Shown here: piece by piece, positions 1-8,626 of the stretch
How positions within the stretch are numbered: position 1 is the first letter of the stretch
How the letters are laid out: every line of letters starts with the position of its first letter
Source: Lachnospiraceae bacterium
Lineage (GTDB): Bacteria > Bacillota > Clostridia > Lachnospirales > Lachnospiraceae
Reading direction: 5' to 3'
Assembly (NCBI GenBank): GCA_022793065.1
Contig: JAAWCE010000041.1
Coordinates: 44,690-108,689, forward strand
Length of the DNA: 64,000 nt
The notes under the pieces: generated by a model
Database searches by the model: none
The model's input: the letters and a program-made list of their open reading frames with translations, nothing else
Told to the model about the DNA's origin: nothing
Position numbers and translations under genes: made by a program

Positions 1-986
1 AAGGAGTGTCTGGTAAAGTATAATTCGTGAACTTTATCCACTAGCATTTCCGTAGTTAAATCATCCTCTTGAATCACCATAGAGAATCCCTGAGCCTCAA
101 AAGATCTGGCGTTGAGAATCTGGTCTCCGCGGCTGCTGGAAGCCGGAAGCGGTATCAGAATATTAGGTTTTTTCAAAGCTAACAGCTCACAGATTGCATT
201 GGCGCCCGCACGGGAAATTACAAGATCCGCCATGGCAAACAGGTCTTTTAACTCTGCTTTCACATATTCAAATTGTTTGTAGCCGGCTGTATTGAGAAGC
301 AAATTATCAATTTTATCTTTACCGCATAGATGAACCACCTGGAAATCCGTGAGCAGTTTTGGGAGTGCGTCACGGACGGCTTTGTTGACATTGGCAGCGC
401 CCAAGCTTCCGCCAATGACCATAATGACGGGTGCGTTGGCGCTGAAACCGCACATAGTCAATCCGGCCAGCTTGTTGCCCTGGGCCAGCTCCGACCTGAT
501 AGGGGAGCCGGTCAAGATGGCTTTGCTGTGGGGAAGCTGTTTTAACGTTTCCGGGAAATTGCAGCAGACCTTTTGGGCAACGGGAATACACATTTTATTG
601 GCCAGCCCCGGCGTCATGTCGGACTCGTGTATAATGCAGGGGATTTTCAGCGATGAGGCGGCGCGAACAACCGGAACGGACACAAAACCGCCTTTGGAAA
701 AAATCACATCGGGCTGAAAACTTTTCAGAAATTTCTTTGCTTCCCCATACCCCTTTATCACACGGAAAGGGTCCGTAAAATTTTTTAAGTCCAGATATCG
801 GCGGAATTTGCCGGTGGAGATACCCACGTAAGGTATGTCAAAATCGCTGATCAATTTTTTCTCTATGCCGTCATAAGAGCCCACATAAGCGACATCATAG
901 CCCGCTTCCTTCAAAGAGGGGAGTAATGCTATGTTGGGAGTGACATGTCCTGCGGAGCCGCCGCCTGTCAAAATGATTTTTTTCAT
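1..986 (-). CDS. murG: MurG, lipid II-forming GlcNAc transferase (3' end outside window)
   Basis: Transfers GlcNAc from UDP-GlcNAc to lipid I on the cytoplasmic face of the membrane, the last cytoplasmic step of peptidoglycan precursor synthesis. The translation opens with MKKIILTGGGSAGHVTP, the glycine-rich loop typical of MurG. It continues with SKGGFVSVPV, HESDMTPGLAN and a second-domain loop IGGSLGA, followed by a sugar-nucleotide region ending SRGDQILNA. About 328 residues are visible. The family is usually near 355, so roughly the last 30 residues lie beyond position 1. The start ATG is at 986-984. The TSCPD gene lies just upstream on the same strand, only 17 bases away, so the two may be co-transcribed. 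Confidence 0.95.
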   Translation of the reverse strand, partial: MKKIILTGGGSAGHVTPNIALLPSLKEAGYDVAYVGSYDGIEKKLISDFDIPYVGISTGKFRRYLDLKNFTDPFRVIKGYGEAKKFLKSFQPDVIFSKGGFVSVPVVRAASSLKIPCIIHESDMTPGLANKMCIPVAQKVCCNFPETLKQLPHSKAILTGSPIRSELAQGNKLAGLTMCGFSANAPVIMVIGGSLGAANVNKAVRDALPKLLTDFQVVHLCGKDKIDNLLLNTAGYKQFEYVKAELKDLFAMADLVISRAGANAICELLALKKPNILIPLPASSSRGDQILNARSFEAQGFSMVIQEDDLTTEMLVDKVHELYFTRHS

Positions 987-1003
987 AACAATGCCTTTCA
1001 GTA

Positions 1004-1249
1004 TTAGAGCATTTGTTCAAGTGCCCGCGCCAACTGGTCGGGACAGGAGGTTTGTTTTGCGCCGCAACGAATACCTTTCAGTTTGGAGATAGCTTCCTGG
1101 GCGGTCATTCCTTTTACCAATGCGCTGACGCCTTGCAAATTGCCGTGGCATCCGCCGGTAAACTGTACAGAATCAATAACACCATCCTTTAATTTGATAT
1201 CAATTTCTTTGGAACAGGTACCTTGAGTTATATATTTCAGTGAATCCAT
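1004..1249 (-). CDS. TSCPD domain protein (TIGR03905-like), 81 aa
   Basis: A small single-domain protein. The C-terminal part carries a C-G-x-K-x-T-S-C-P-D-Q-L string, the signature that names the TSCPD domain. The N-terminal half contains FTGGCHGN with another conserved Cys. This length and layout match the clostridial stand-alone family TIGR03905. The same domain is found at the C-terminus of some ribonucleotide reductases, but the function of the short form is unknown; the three to four cysteines suggest metal or redox chemistry (inference). The start is supported by an AAAGGAGAGG ribosome site on the minus strand, and an AT-rich region with a TATAAT lies just upstream. Confidence 0.85.
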   Translation of the reverse strand: MDSLKYITQGTCSKEIDIKLKDGVIDSVQFTGGCHGNLQGVSALVKGMTAQEAISKLKGIRCGAKQTSCPDQLARALEQML

Positions 1250-1457
1250 ATGAGTCCTCTCCTTTTTTCATAATTATACTACGATATATTCTATCAGATT
1301 TTATTCTATTCTGCAATCAAAGTTTTAACGGTTCTCCATATCATTGTTTCTATGGCAATAACCAACTGCGGCGGTCCCTATGGGGAAATCAACGCTTCAT
1401 ATGACATAATTGATAAAATCGTGTCAAAAAAGGAAAAAATAATACGATGAAAAAATC

Positions 1458-1486
1458 TGTAAACCGGGGATTTTTTACGTTATACT
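1458..1486 (+). promoter_or_regulatory. Sigma-A-type promoter for the 1545 gene
   Basis: TGTAAA (1458-1463) and TATACT (1481-1486) are separated by 17 bp, about 60 bp ahead of the ATG at 1545. The gene also has a strong GAGAGGAGG ribosome site. Confidence 0.6.
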
Positions 1487-1544
1487 AAACGTAAGGGACA
1501 AGTTCCATAGGCATAGGTTTGGAATTTGTGAGAGGAGGTAGATT

Positions 1545-2423
1545 ATGTTTCGCGTATTTCAGGAAGAGAAGCTGATTACGGTTGGTATGTTTTTGTGTTT
1601 GGGATTCAGTATAGCCTTAAGAGTGTTTTTGGGTATGCTCTATCGAAATATGATAAAGGAAGCTGATAATATGGCATCTACGGAGAACAGGCTGTTAAAA
1701 CAATGTAAGACGAAGTTTGCAAGCTGTTATCAAATGAGCAATGGCGTTGCCAATATTCCTGTATTTGTGGACAAGTTCCTGAATCGTATGGCATTGGGAC
1801 ACCTTTCCTTTGAAACCATTTATCATTTATCAGGGCAGCTTATGTTGTTGTCAGTGGTATTTTCCGGTGTGGGCGTATGTAAAAGTATTATAGGAGGACG
1901 GACTTTGGGTGATGTACTGCCATTTTATATTGTCAGTTTTTTCGGGTTGTACATATATTTCAGCGTCTCCACTGTGGTTGACATTCGGGGAAAGAAGCGG
2001 GTGTTAAAGGTGAATTTGGTGGATTATCTGGAGAATCACCTTTCTCCCAGGATAGATGTGACCAGGCAGGATATGGAAATGTTATACGGAGAAGCCGCAT
2101 ATGAGGAGAAGAGAAGCAGTTTCGGACGGCTGCAGGGGGGACGAGAATCCAAAGGAAGGAATCGTAAAAACGGAAGAGGAATTCAGACAAGGCCGGTCAG
2201 ACGCACGGTGGAATTGATGCCCATTGGAAACCGTCTTGCAGCCGGAGGGGAAAGTATTATGGAAGAAGAAACCATAGAAGAGGAAACAGTGGGCGGAGAA
2301 ACGCTGCAGCCGGAATATGGCCAAACTGAACCGGTACAGAGTGGGGAGACAAGGCCGGAAGACACGGCGGAAGTTACAGAAGAAGAGTTGGAGGCATTAC
2401 TGAAGGAATTTTTGACTTCATAG
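1545..2423 (+). CDS. Membrane protein of unknown function with acidic tail
   Basis: I do not recognise a family. The 292-residue protein has a hydrophobic segment near residues 10-32 (ITVGMFLCLGFSIALRVFLG). Two more lie near residues 100-120 and 125-148 (VLPFYIVSFFGLYIYFSVS). A long cytoplasmic-type tail follows: a basic stretch (about 185-225) and then a very acidic Glu/Thr-rich stretch (about 240-290). The strand switch from the TSCPD gene and its own promoter make it a single-gene unit. It converges on pgi and shares a bidirectional terminator with it. The charge-segregated tail is the only distinctive trait and may be a protein-interaction region (inference). Confidence 0.75.
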   Translation: MFRVFQEEKLITVGMFLCLGFSIALRVFLGMLYRNMIKEADNMASTENRLLKQCKTKFASCYQMSNGVANIPVFVDKFLNRMALGHLSFETIYHLSGQLMLLSVVFSGVGVCKSIIGGRTLGDVLPFYIVSFFGLYIYFSVSTVVDIRGKKRVLKVNLVDYLENHLSPRIDVTRQDMEMLYGEAAYEEKRSSFGRLQGGRESKGRNRKNGRGIQTRPVRRTVELMPIGNRLAAGGESIMEEETIEEETVGGETLQPEYGQTEPVQSGETRPEDTAEVTEEELEALLKEFLTS

Positions 2424-2467
2424 GTGAAATAAGTTTCAGACAACGGAATAGGAATGAATCAAAAAAG

Positions 2468-2500
2468 AAAAACCTGCGATTTGAGTTGTCGCAGGTTTTT
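2468..2500. terminator. Bidirectional terminator between the 1545 gene and pgi
   Basis: AAAAACCTGCGA (2468-2479) and its exact complement TCGCAGGTTTTT (2489-2500) enclose a 9-base loop. The A and T tails make it work in both directions between two convergent genes. Confidence 0.9.
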
Positions 2501-2550
2501 CCATATGCAGCATATAAATATCAGGTGATAGGTTCCAAAAGACCGATCGT

Positions 2551-3903
2551 TTACTGCAGGCGTGCCAAAAGTTCTTCTCTTTGTGCCTCATAGCCGGGCT
2601 TGCCCAGCAATGCGAACATATTCTTCTTATAACTTTCTACACCTGGCTGGTTGAAAGGATTTACACCCAATAAGTATCCGCTGACGCCGCATGCAAATTC
2701 AAAGAAGTAGAATAATTCACCCAGGTAAAACTCATTTACTTCCGGTACATTTACCATAAAATTAGGCACCTGGCCATCGGTATGTGCCAAAATAGTACCG
2801 TTCATGGCACTTTTATTCACAAAATCAACCGTTTTGCCCGCAAGATAATTCAGGCCGTCCAAATCAACAGGTTCCTGACCGATGATGATTTCTTCCCTGG
2901 AAGTCTCTACATTAATGACTGTCTCAAACATGATTCTGGCACCGTCTTGAATAAACTGTCCCATGGAGTGCAGATCAGTGGTCAAATCCACGCTGGCAGG
3001 AAGAAGTCCTTTGTGGTCTTTTCCCTCGCTTTCTCCATATAACTGTTTCCACCATTCTGATACGTAATGAACAGCGGGTTCATAGTTGGCAAGTATTTCC
3101 ACAGACTTACCTTTGCGAAGGAGAATATTGCGCAGCGCCGCATACTGCAATGCGTCATTTTCCTCGAAGCTATTCTCCAGGGCACGTTTTCTTCCGCTGG
3201 CAGCGCCTTCCATGAGCTTGTCGATATCTGCGCCGCTGACTGCAATGGGCAGAAGACCTACGGCGGTGAGAACGGAAAAACGTCCGCCCACGTCGTCAGG
3301 CACTACAAAGGTTTCATATCCTTCTTCATCGGCCAGGTTTTTCAGACTTCCTCTGGCTTTGTCGGTGGTGGCGTAAATCCTTTTGGCAGCGCCTTCCTTG
3401 CCATATTTCTTCTCCAGTAATTCCTTGAATACACGGAATGCAATGGCCGGTTCGGTGGTGGTGCCTGATTTGGAGATCATGTTCACGGAGAAATCTCTGT
3501 CCCCAACCACATCCATCAAATGTTTCAAATAAGTGGAGCTGATGGAATTTCCACAGAAATATATTTCAGGAGTTTCCCGCTTGGATTTGTCCAGAACATT
3601 GTAAAAGCTGTGTCCCAAAAATTCGATTGCGGCTCTTGCGCCTAAGTAGGAGCCGCCGATACCGATTACCAGCAAGACCTCTGAATCAGACTGGATTTTT
3701 TTGGCTGCTGTTTTGATACGCGCAAATTCTTCCTTGTCATAATCCACCGGGAGGTCAACCCATCCCAAAAAATCGTTTCCGGCGCCGGATTTGGACACCA
3801 GTACTTCTTTCGCGTCCAACGCCAACTTTTTCATATACCCAACTTCTTCCTGGGAAATGAAAGCACTGGCCTTGGAATAGTCAAATGTAACCTGTTTGCT
3901 CAT
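2551..3903 (-). CDS. pgi: Glucose-6-phosphate isomerase
   Basis: Interconverts glucose 6-phosphate and fructose 6-phosphate in glycolysis and gluconeogenesis. It has the two sugar-isomerase domains, with the signatures [11 protein letters not shown] and [10 protein letters not shown] for phosphosugar binding, and a conserved [12 protein letters not shown] region. The 450-residue length fits the Bacillus-type short PGI. The start is the ATG at 3903 ([12 protein letters not shown]), preceded by AAAAAAGGAGG at 7 bases. A longer reading that starts 22 codons upstream would translate part of repeat element 1 and is rejected. The leader is unusual: a structured dispersed repeat (3919-4087) ends exactly at this ribosome site, so the element should be present in the pgi mRNA. 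Confidence 0.97.
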   Translation of the reverse strand: MSKQVTFDYSKASAFISQEEVGYMKKLALDAKEVLVSKSGAGNDFLGWVDLPVDYDKEEFARIKTAAKKIQSDSEVLLVIGIGGSYLGARAAIEFLGHSFYNVLDKSKRETPEIYFCGNSISSTYLKHLMDVVGDRDFSVNMISKSGTTTEPAIAFRVFKELLEKKYGKEGAAKRIYATTDKARGSLKNLADEEGYETFVVPDDVGGRFSVLTAVGLLPIAVSGADIDKLMEGAASGRKRALENSFEENDALQYAALRNILLRKGKSVEILANYEPAVHYVSEWWKQLYGESEGKDHKGLLPASVDLTTDLHSMGQFIQDGARIMFETVINVETSREEIIIGQEPVDLDGLNYLAGKTVDFVNKSAMNGTILAHTDGQVPNFMVNVPEVNEFYLGELFYFFEFACGVSGYLLGVNPFNQPGVESYKKNMFALLGKPGYEAQREELLARLQ

Positions 3904-3918
3904 TACTGTTCCTCCTTT

Positions 3919-4087
3919 TTTAAGTCGCTGCGCGACGGCACTAAAGGGTGAGGTTCTTTCGGCGCACACATAGGAGAGACAAATTTCATTTGTAAGTCAT
4001 CTCATGAAATTTGCTCTCGTGCGCCTTCACAACCTCACCTGTCCAGCGAAACATTTTTATAAATGGATTGACATTTCTTAGCTGGAC
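3919..4087 (-). repeat. Structured dispersed element 1, copy a (pgi leader)
   Basis: Read on the minus strand, the element begins GTCCAGCTAAGAAATG and closes a short dyad (GTCCAGC / GCTGGAC, 4081-4087 with 4041-4047). It then forms a long imperfect hairpin in which GTGAGGTT, GGCGCAC, GAGAG and AAATTTCAT find complements. It ends with a small GTCGC/GCGAC hairpin directly before the AAGGAGG of pgi. Copy b at 7465-7635 is nearly identical. Copy c at 13911-14050 keeps the outer ends and the fold but not the stem sequence. No reading frame is present. Confidence 0.85.
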
Positions 4088-4341
4088 TGTATATAATTTT
4101 ACATCTGCCCATGTGGCTTCATCCTTTCAGACAATTTGCCGCCCGTAGATGCACGGGGGTTGAAATCCGGTTATTGATCTGAATGTGAGTTCAGACGGAT
4201 GTACCACTCTTTATGGTTTGTAAATAGTGTAACAAAGATATCTGGTAAATTCAAGTAAAAGAGTGAAAAGTTGCTGGGGCAGGAAGTTCTTAATAAGTTG
4301 GTGAAACTTAAAAAGTTCATACAGAGATAGAAGGTTTCAAA

Positions 4342-4369
4342 TTGCTTTTTGGAAAACATTTGATATAAT
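4342..4369 (+). promoter_or_regulatory. Promoter for the 2-hydroxyacid dehydrogenase gene
   Basis: TTGCTT (4342-4347), a 16-bp spacer and TATAAT (4364-4369), with a TG two bases before the -10 box. The rest of 4088-4499 holds no gene I can support. The 97-codon minus-strand frame there has no ribosome site and no recognisable product. Confidence 0.55.
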
Positions 4370-4499
4370 AGAAGGTATGAAAAAGGTGCGGCTTGTCCCC
4401 GGTTGCCAATCAAGAAGGATGCAGTGATTCTCTTCACAATTGGGGGAGTGAATGGAGCGGCCAAAAGAGAGGGGTTACAACACCCTAAGAGGGATGGAT

Positions 4500-5480
4500 A
4501 TGAAGATAGTGATATTGGAAAGAAATAGTGTGGGCGAGGATGTATCCGTAGAGTGTCTCAATGACTTTGGGCAGGTTATAATATATGGAAATACGGTTAC
4601 TGAGGAAGAGGTACGGGAGAGAGTGCGGGATGCGGATATTGTAATTGCCAATAAATCTCCCATGTGTGAGAAAACGTTAAAAGATGCGCCAAAAGTAAGG
4701 CTGATTTGTGAGTTTGCCACCGGATATGATAATTGTGACTTATCTTATTGTGATTCCAGGGGAATTAAAGTTGTCAATGTAAGAGATTATTGTACCGCCA
4801 TGGTTGCCCAACATACCTTTACCATGGCCCTTGCGCTGAGCCAGAAATTGTTTCATTATGATACCTATGTGAAATCCGGCGCATACGGCGCTCAGGATCG
4901 GTTTTCCAATTTTGATATTCCTTTTTATGAATTGGAAGGGAAGACATGGGGAATTGTAGGTATGGGAACGATTGGAAAACGTGTGGCGCAAATTGCCGCA
5001 GCCTTTGGCTGTAAAGTGATTTTTCATTCAATTACGGGAAAGAGTACATGTATGGAATATCCTCAGGTAGATAAGGGGACATTACTTTCAGAGTGTGATT
5101 TTTTGTCGCTGCATTGTCCCCTCAGCGAGTTGTCTCGGAATTTTATTGATGCTTCCGGGCTGAAAAAAATGAAAAAAACGGCCATACTTATCAATGTGGC
5201 AAGAGGGGCCGTGGTAAATCAAATGGATTTATATTTGGCGTTGGAAGAGGGAGAAATTGCAGCGGCAGGACTGGATGTGTTGGAAAAGGAACCGTTGGAT
5301 CAGGCTAATCCCCTTAACAGGATAAAGGACAGCAATCGGTTGTTAATTACGCCTCATTTGGCATGGGCCAGCGTGGAGGCCCGAACCCGCTGTGTGCAGG
5401 AGGCATACAAGAATATAGAAGCTTTTTTACAGGGAAAGGATAGGAATGTGGTGGGGCAGACAAAGGCAGTTCATCCTTGA
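4500..5480 (+). CDS. D-isomer-specific 2-hydroxyacid dehydrogenase
   Basis: An NAD(P)-dependent oxidoreductase of the glycerate/phosphoglycerate/lactate dehydrogenase superfamily. The Rossmann motif is GIVGMGTIGKRVA near residue 145. It is followed by the family strings LINVARGAVVNQ, GLDVLEKEPL and a catalytic HLAWAS close to the end. The length (326 aa) is normal. The chosen start (MKIVILERN) lies 8 bases after AAGAGGG. An alternative ATG at 4452, also behind a G-rich stretch, would add 16 residues before the first beta strand. The substrate cannot be assigned; the HLAWAS context and length are most like hydroxypyruvate/glycerate-type enzymes (inference). The GtrA gene follows 130 bp downstream and may be co-transcribed. 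Confidence 0.88.
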   Translation: MKIVILERNSVGEDVSVECLNDFGQVIIYGNTVTEEEVRERVRDADIVIANKSPMCEKTLKDAPKVRLICEFATGYDNCDLSYCDSRGIKVVNVRDYCTAMVAQHTFTMALALSQKLFHYDTYVKSGAYGAQDRFSNFDIPFYELEGKTWGIVGMGTIGKRVAQIAAAFGCKVIFHSITGKSTCMEYPQVDKGTLLSECDFLSLHCPLSELSRNFIDASGLKKMKKTAILINVARGAVVNQMDLYLALEEGEIAAAGLDVLEKEPLDQANPLNRIKDSNRLLITPHLAWASVEARTRCVQEAYKNIEAFLQGKDRNVVGQTKAVHP

Positions 5481-5609
5481 CAAGGCAGGGGCGATGTAGT
5501 AAATTGTCATTTATAGGCTGTCTGTGTCCGAATATGTGGAACTGTGTGAAGACGTTGGACTGTGCAGTAAGAAGACGGCGGGAAAAATTGAGGATGGAGA
5601 GGACCAAGG

Positions 5610-6065
5610 ATGGAGAAGATAAAGGAACTTTGTAGGAAATATGAGGAAATCATTGCATACTTGATTGTGGGGGTACTCAATACGCTGGTATCGTGGGGAG
5701 CATGGTTTCTGTGCGCATATACCATATTGGATGCCCAGGTGGTATGGCAGAATGTGGCCCTCAGTATTATTTCGTGGGTGGTGGGCGTGGTATTTGGTTA
5801 TGTTATGAATCGAAAATATGTATTTAAGAGTACGGACCCCAAGATTATGAAAGAATTTCTGCAATTTTCCGGAGGAAGGGTGTCTACCGGTGTATTGGAT
5901 TCTGTGATGATGGTTATTATGGTAAATTTCCTTACAATCAATGAATCATTTTCTAAAATCTTTGTCTCCGTGCTGGTTATGATTGGGAATTATCTTATCA
6001 GTAAACTATTTGTATTTAAAAAGGATGGGAATGAAGCAGAAGCCAAAAGTGCCGATGAAGTTTAA
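5610..6065 (+). CDS. GtrA family membrane protein
   Basis: A 151-residue protein made almost entirely of four hydrophobic segments (about residues 13-35, 42-65, 84-108, 112-132). It has the characteristic GtrA-type opening, YLIVGVLNTLVSWG, and the internal NRKYVFKS motif. GtrA proteins are thought to flip or help flip prenyl-linked sugars for cell-surface glycans. No glycosyltransferase gene is beside it, so its pathway is unknown. GGAGAGG lies about 9 bases ahead of the ATG. Confidence 0.85.
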   Translation: MEKIKELCRKYEEIIAYLIVGVLNTLVSWGAWFLCAYTILDAQVVWQNVALSIISWVVGVVFGYVMNRKYVFKSTDPKIMKEFLQFSGGRVSTGVLDSVMMVIMVNFLTINESFSKIFVSVLVMIGNYLISKLFVFKKDGNEAEAKSADEV

Positions 6066-6187
6066 GCGATAAGCGTGCCAAAAGCAGAGGCATAAAAGCC
6101 ATGTTATGATGAAAGTTGGGTAATGTGTAAGCTTTGGATATCATATGTGTTTGGAGAAAGCTGAAAATTAAATGGATGGAAAGACGT

Positions 6188-6232
6188 GGGAACGCATTGG
6201 GCAGGGAAGACTTGAAATGCGTTCCCTTTTTT
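6188..6232 (+). terminator. Rho-independent terminator after the GtrA gene
   Basis: GGGAACGCATT (6188-6198) pairs perfectly with AATGCGTTCCC (6216-6226) and is followed by six T residues. Confidence 0.9.
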
Positions 6233-6328
6233 ATGCACACGGGCGTCCAAATGAAATATGTCAGCATGGCTGACGGACGCCCGGCGCGGCGAGCAGGTGA
6301 GAAAGGCATTCCCCTCCTGGATTAGAGC

Positions 6329-7450
6329 TTATCTGACCTGGTGCCTGGAAAAGAGGCGTCTTGCACATGGCGTACCAATGAGGATAACCACCAGAACAAT
6401 AGGCAGGGAAAGCAGCATTAATTCCACATCGCTCAGGTTTATGGGTAATGGATGGGGCAGAAAATACAAGGGAATCAGTTTTAGCTGGTTCATGGGGAGC
6501 AGAGAGCTTAGGGTATATAATAATTTGTTGTGCGGCGGGATACAACCGGGGAGGAACAGGACGGCGCCTGAGATTATGACAGCCACAAAGGAATTTTTGG
6601 AAAGTGCGGAAATTACCAATATTAGCGCCGTATAAACAATGATTCCAGAGAACAGGAGCATAATCTCAAGTAATAAAGCCTGGCCCATGGTGAGGGGATA
6701 ATGTGCCAAGGGGAGAACCGGGCTTAATTGTGCGGAACATTCCAGGCCGGAAAAACCATAACAGAAGAACAGACACAGGAGGAATATTCCGAGTAGAATC
6801 ACGGAACCACCCAGGGAGATACTATAGGCGGCAATGATTTTGGCTGCGGGGCATTTGGTTCGTCCCTGACTTCCGGTTAGGATCAGCGCGTCGGTGTGCT
6901 TTGAATACTCATCGGAGAACACAGGGCTGAGAAAAATCGTCAGAACACAGGCCCATAGGGGAAAGACATCCGGCAAAGAGGAAAGTATGGCGCTCCAGCC
7001 CTGGGAATAGCCTAAGACTAAGTTGGACGCCAGGTCGTTACCATAGATTTCTTCTATGGTAGTACCATCATAGACGCCGTCCGGTTGGGCAAAAAAACCT
7101 GACAGGACTTTATACAGGTAGTTATGGGGATAATGTGTCTGCCGTTGTGGATTCAGACCTTCTTTGATTAGTAAGTCTGTGGAAAAAGAGTAAGTTTCTA
7201 TAATACTTTGGGCTTTTTGCGTGGTAAACGGGCCCTGATAAAGTGCGGTGATTTCCTGGTTGCGCCGAACTGCCTCCAGGCCTTTTGTGATTACAAGTTC
7301 TCCGTTGTTCTCTTCCCAAACGGCGGCGTTAAAAGGAATGACCCATAAACAAAGGATATAGACTGTGAAAATTGCAAAGGCGGTAAGACAGGTCAGCGCA
7401 ATAGGTCTGTGGAAAAGTTTTTTAAGTTCATAGCGTATTAATTCTCTCAT
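6329..7450 (-). CDS. ABC-2 type transporter permease
   Basis: A 373-residue integral membrane protein whose start, MRELIRYELKKLFHRP, is typical of ABC-2 permeases. A first hydrophobic segment sits near residues 18-38. A large extracytoplasmic loop (about 40-160) follows, then five more segments in the second half, ending SLPIVLVVILIGTPCARRLF. It presumably forms a complex with the ATPase encoded just upstream at 7691-8557. The gap between the two genes (240 bp) is filled mostly by repeat element 1, copy b, whose end touches the ribosome site (AGGAGAA). Substrate unknown; control by the ECF sigma factor at the head of the operon suggests an envelope-stress or efflux role (inference). Confidence 0.85.
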   Translation of the reverse strand: MRELIRYELKKLFHRPIALTCLTAFAIFTVYILCLWVIPFNAAVWEENNGELVITKGLEAVRRNQEITALYQGPFTTQKAQSIIETYSFSTDLLIKEGLNPQRQTHYPHNYLYKVLSGFFAQPDGVYDGTTIEEIYGNDLASNLVLGYSQGWSAILSSLPDVFPLWACVLTIFLSPVFSDEYSKHTDALILTGSQGRTKCPAAKIIAAYSISLGGSVILLGIFLLCLFFCYGFSGLECSAQLSPVLPLAHYPLTMGQALLLEIMLLFSGIIVYTALILVISALSKNSFVAVIISGAVLFLPGCIPPHNKLLYTLSSLLPMNQLKLIPLYFLPHPLPINLSDVELMLLSLPIVLVVILIGTPCARRLFSRHQVR

Positions 7451-7464
7451 GATATTTTCTCCTA

Positions 7465-7635
7465 TTTTAAGTCGCTGCGCGACGGCACTAAAGTGTGAGG
7501 TTCATTCGGCGCACACACAGGAGAGACAAATTTCATTCGTAAGTAACCTCATGAAATTTACTCTCGTGCGCCTTCACACCCTCACCTGTCCAGCTTAACA
7601 TTTTTAATAAATGGATTGACATTTCTTAGCTGGAC
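7465..7635 (-). repeat. Structured dispersed element 1, copy b (inside ABC operon)
   Basis: Nearly identical to copy a and in the same orientation relative to the downstream gene. On the minus strand it runs from GTCCAGCTAAGAAATG to GCGACTTAAAATAGGAG, where the last bases are the ribosome site of the permease. Differences from copy a fall in both arms and loops of the predicted hairpin. It separates two genes that would otherwise be tightly linked. Confidence 0.85.
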
Positions 7636-7690
7636 TATTTAAAGTTCCCGCAGGCGGGAGCTTGTTCCGGTGACATTGAGGTCAGAATTC

Positions 7691-8557
7691 TTAGCCTGGC
7701 TCATGAAAATAGTATAAATATAAATCTTCCAGATTGGGCGTCACAGATTTGGCTGTTTCCATAGGTTTGTTCTCATCAATCATCCGAAGTACGGTCATGT
7801 TTCCTTCCGGACGAAGATTACTGATGATATGACGTTCTTTCAGGATGGAGACTTCTCCATTGGGCACTTGACATTCCCATACATTTCCGGCAATCTTTTG
7901 GATAATTTCATTGGGTTTGCCTTCCAGAATGAATTTACCTTTCTTCATGATTAAGATTTGTCCCGCAATGTATTCCACATCCGATACAATGTGAGTGGAA
8001 AGCAATACTATTTTATTTTGAGAAAATGTACTGATTAGGTTGCGGAACCGCACTCTCTCTTTGGGGTCCAATCCGGCGGTTGGTTCGTCCAGAATCAGGA
8101 TTTTGGGGTCGTTCAGCATAGCTTGTGCAATGCCCAGCCGTTGTTTCATTCCGCCGGAAAAGGTTTTAATTTTCTTGTCTTTTACCTGTAACAGCCCTAC
8201 TTCATCCAGAAGCTCCAGGGAGCGTTCCTTTGCAAAGGCTTTGGACAAGCCTTTGATTGCAGACATGTACATTAGGAAGCTGTAAGCAGTGAAGCCGGGA
8301 TAGTAACCAAAGTCCTGAGGCAAATAGCCCAGAATATTCCGGTAGCGTTCCCCGGCTTCCTGTATATTCAGGCCGTTATAGCAGACGGTTCCCAGGGTGG
8401 GGGACTGTATATCACAAATCAGACGCATCAGGGTTGTTTTGCCGGCGCCATTTGCACCTAACAGGCCGTAAACACCGCAGGTAAGGGTGGCGTTTATGTT
8501 ATTTACGGCAATTTGAGATGCGTATTGTTTTGTGAGGTTTTCCAATTGAAGTTCCAT
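7691..8557 (-). CDS. ABC transporter ATP-binding protein
   Basis: A complete nucleotide-binding subunit of 288 aa. Walker A is GANGAGKTT (about residue 34), the Q-loop region is GYLPQDFGYYPGFTAYSFL, the signature is FSGGMKQRLGIAQA, Walker B is ILILDEPTAGLDP, and the switch histidine lies in LLSTHIVSDVE. The C-terminal 70 residues form the accessory domain usual in ABC-2 systems (NLEDLYLYYF). It pairs with the permease at 6329-7450. It stands third in a minus-strand run of sigma factor, membrane protein, ATPase, permease. Confidence 0.93.
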   Translation of the reverse strand: MELQLENLTKQYASQIAVNNINATLTCGVYGLLGANGAGKTTLMRLICDIQSPTLGTVCYNGLNIQEAGERYRNILGYLPQDFGYYPGFTAYSFLMYMSAIKGLSKAFAKERSLELLDEVGLLQVKDKKIKTFSGGMKQRLGIAQAMLNDPKILILDEPTAGLDPKERVRFRNLISTFSQNKIVLLSTHIVSDVEYIAGQILIMKKGKFILEGKPNEIIQKIAGNVWECQVPNGEVSILKERHIISNLRPEGNMTVLRMIDENKPMETAKSVTPNLEDLYLYYFHEPG

Positions 8558-8626
8558 AGTTATTGTCCTTTCTTTGGGTGGTTAAAGGGGCAAATTAATT
8601 TGAAGATCAAGTATGATGGTCAGGGG

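Noticed and set aside
4171..4464. 97-codon minus-strand frame upstream of pgi
   Set aside because: No ribosome site, overlaps the promoter of the divergent dehydrogenase gene, no recognisable product.
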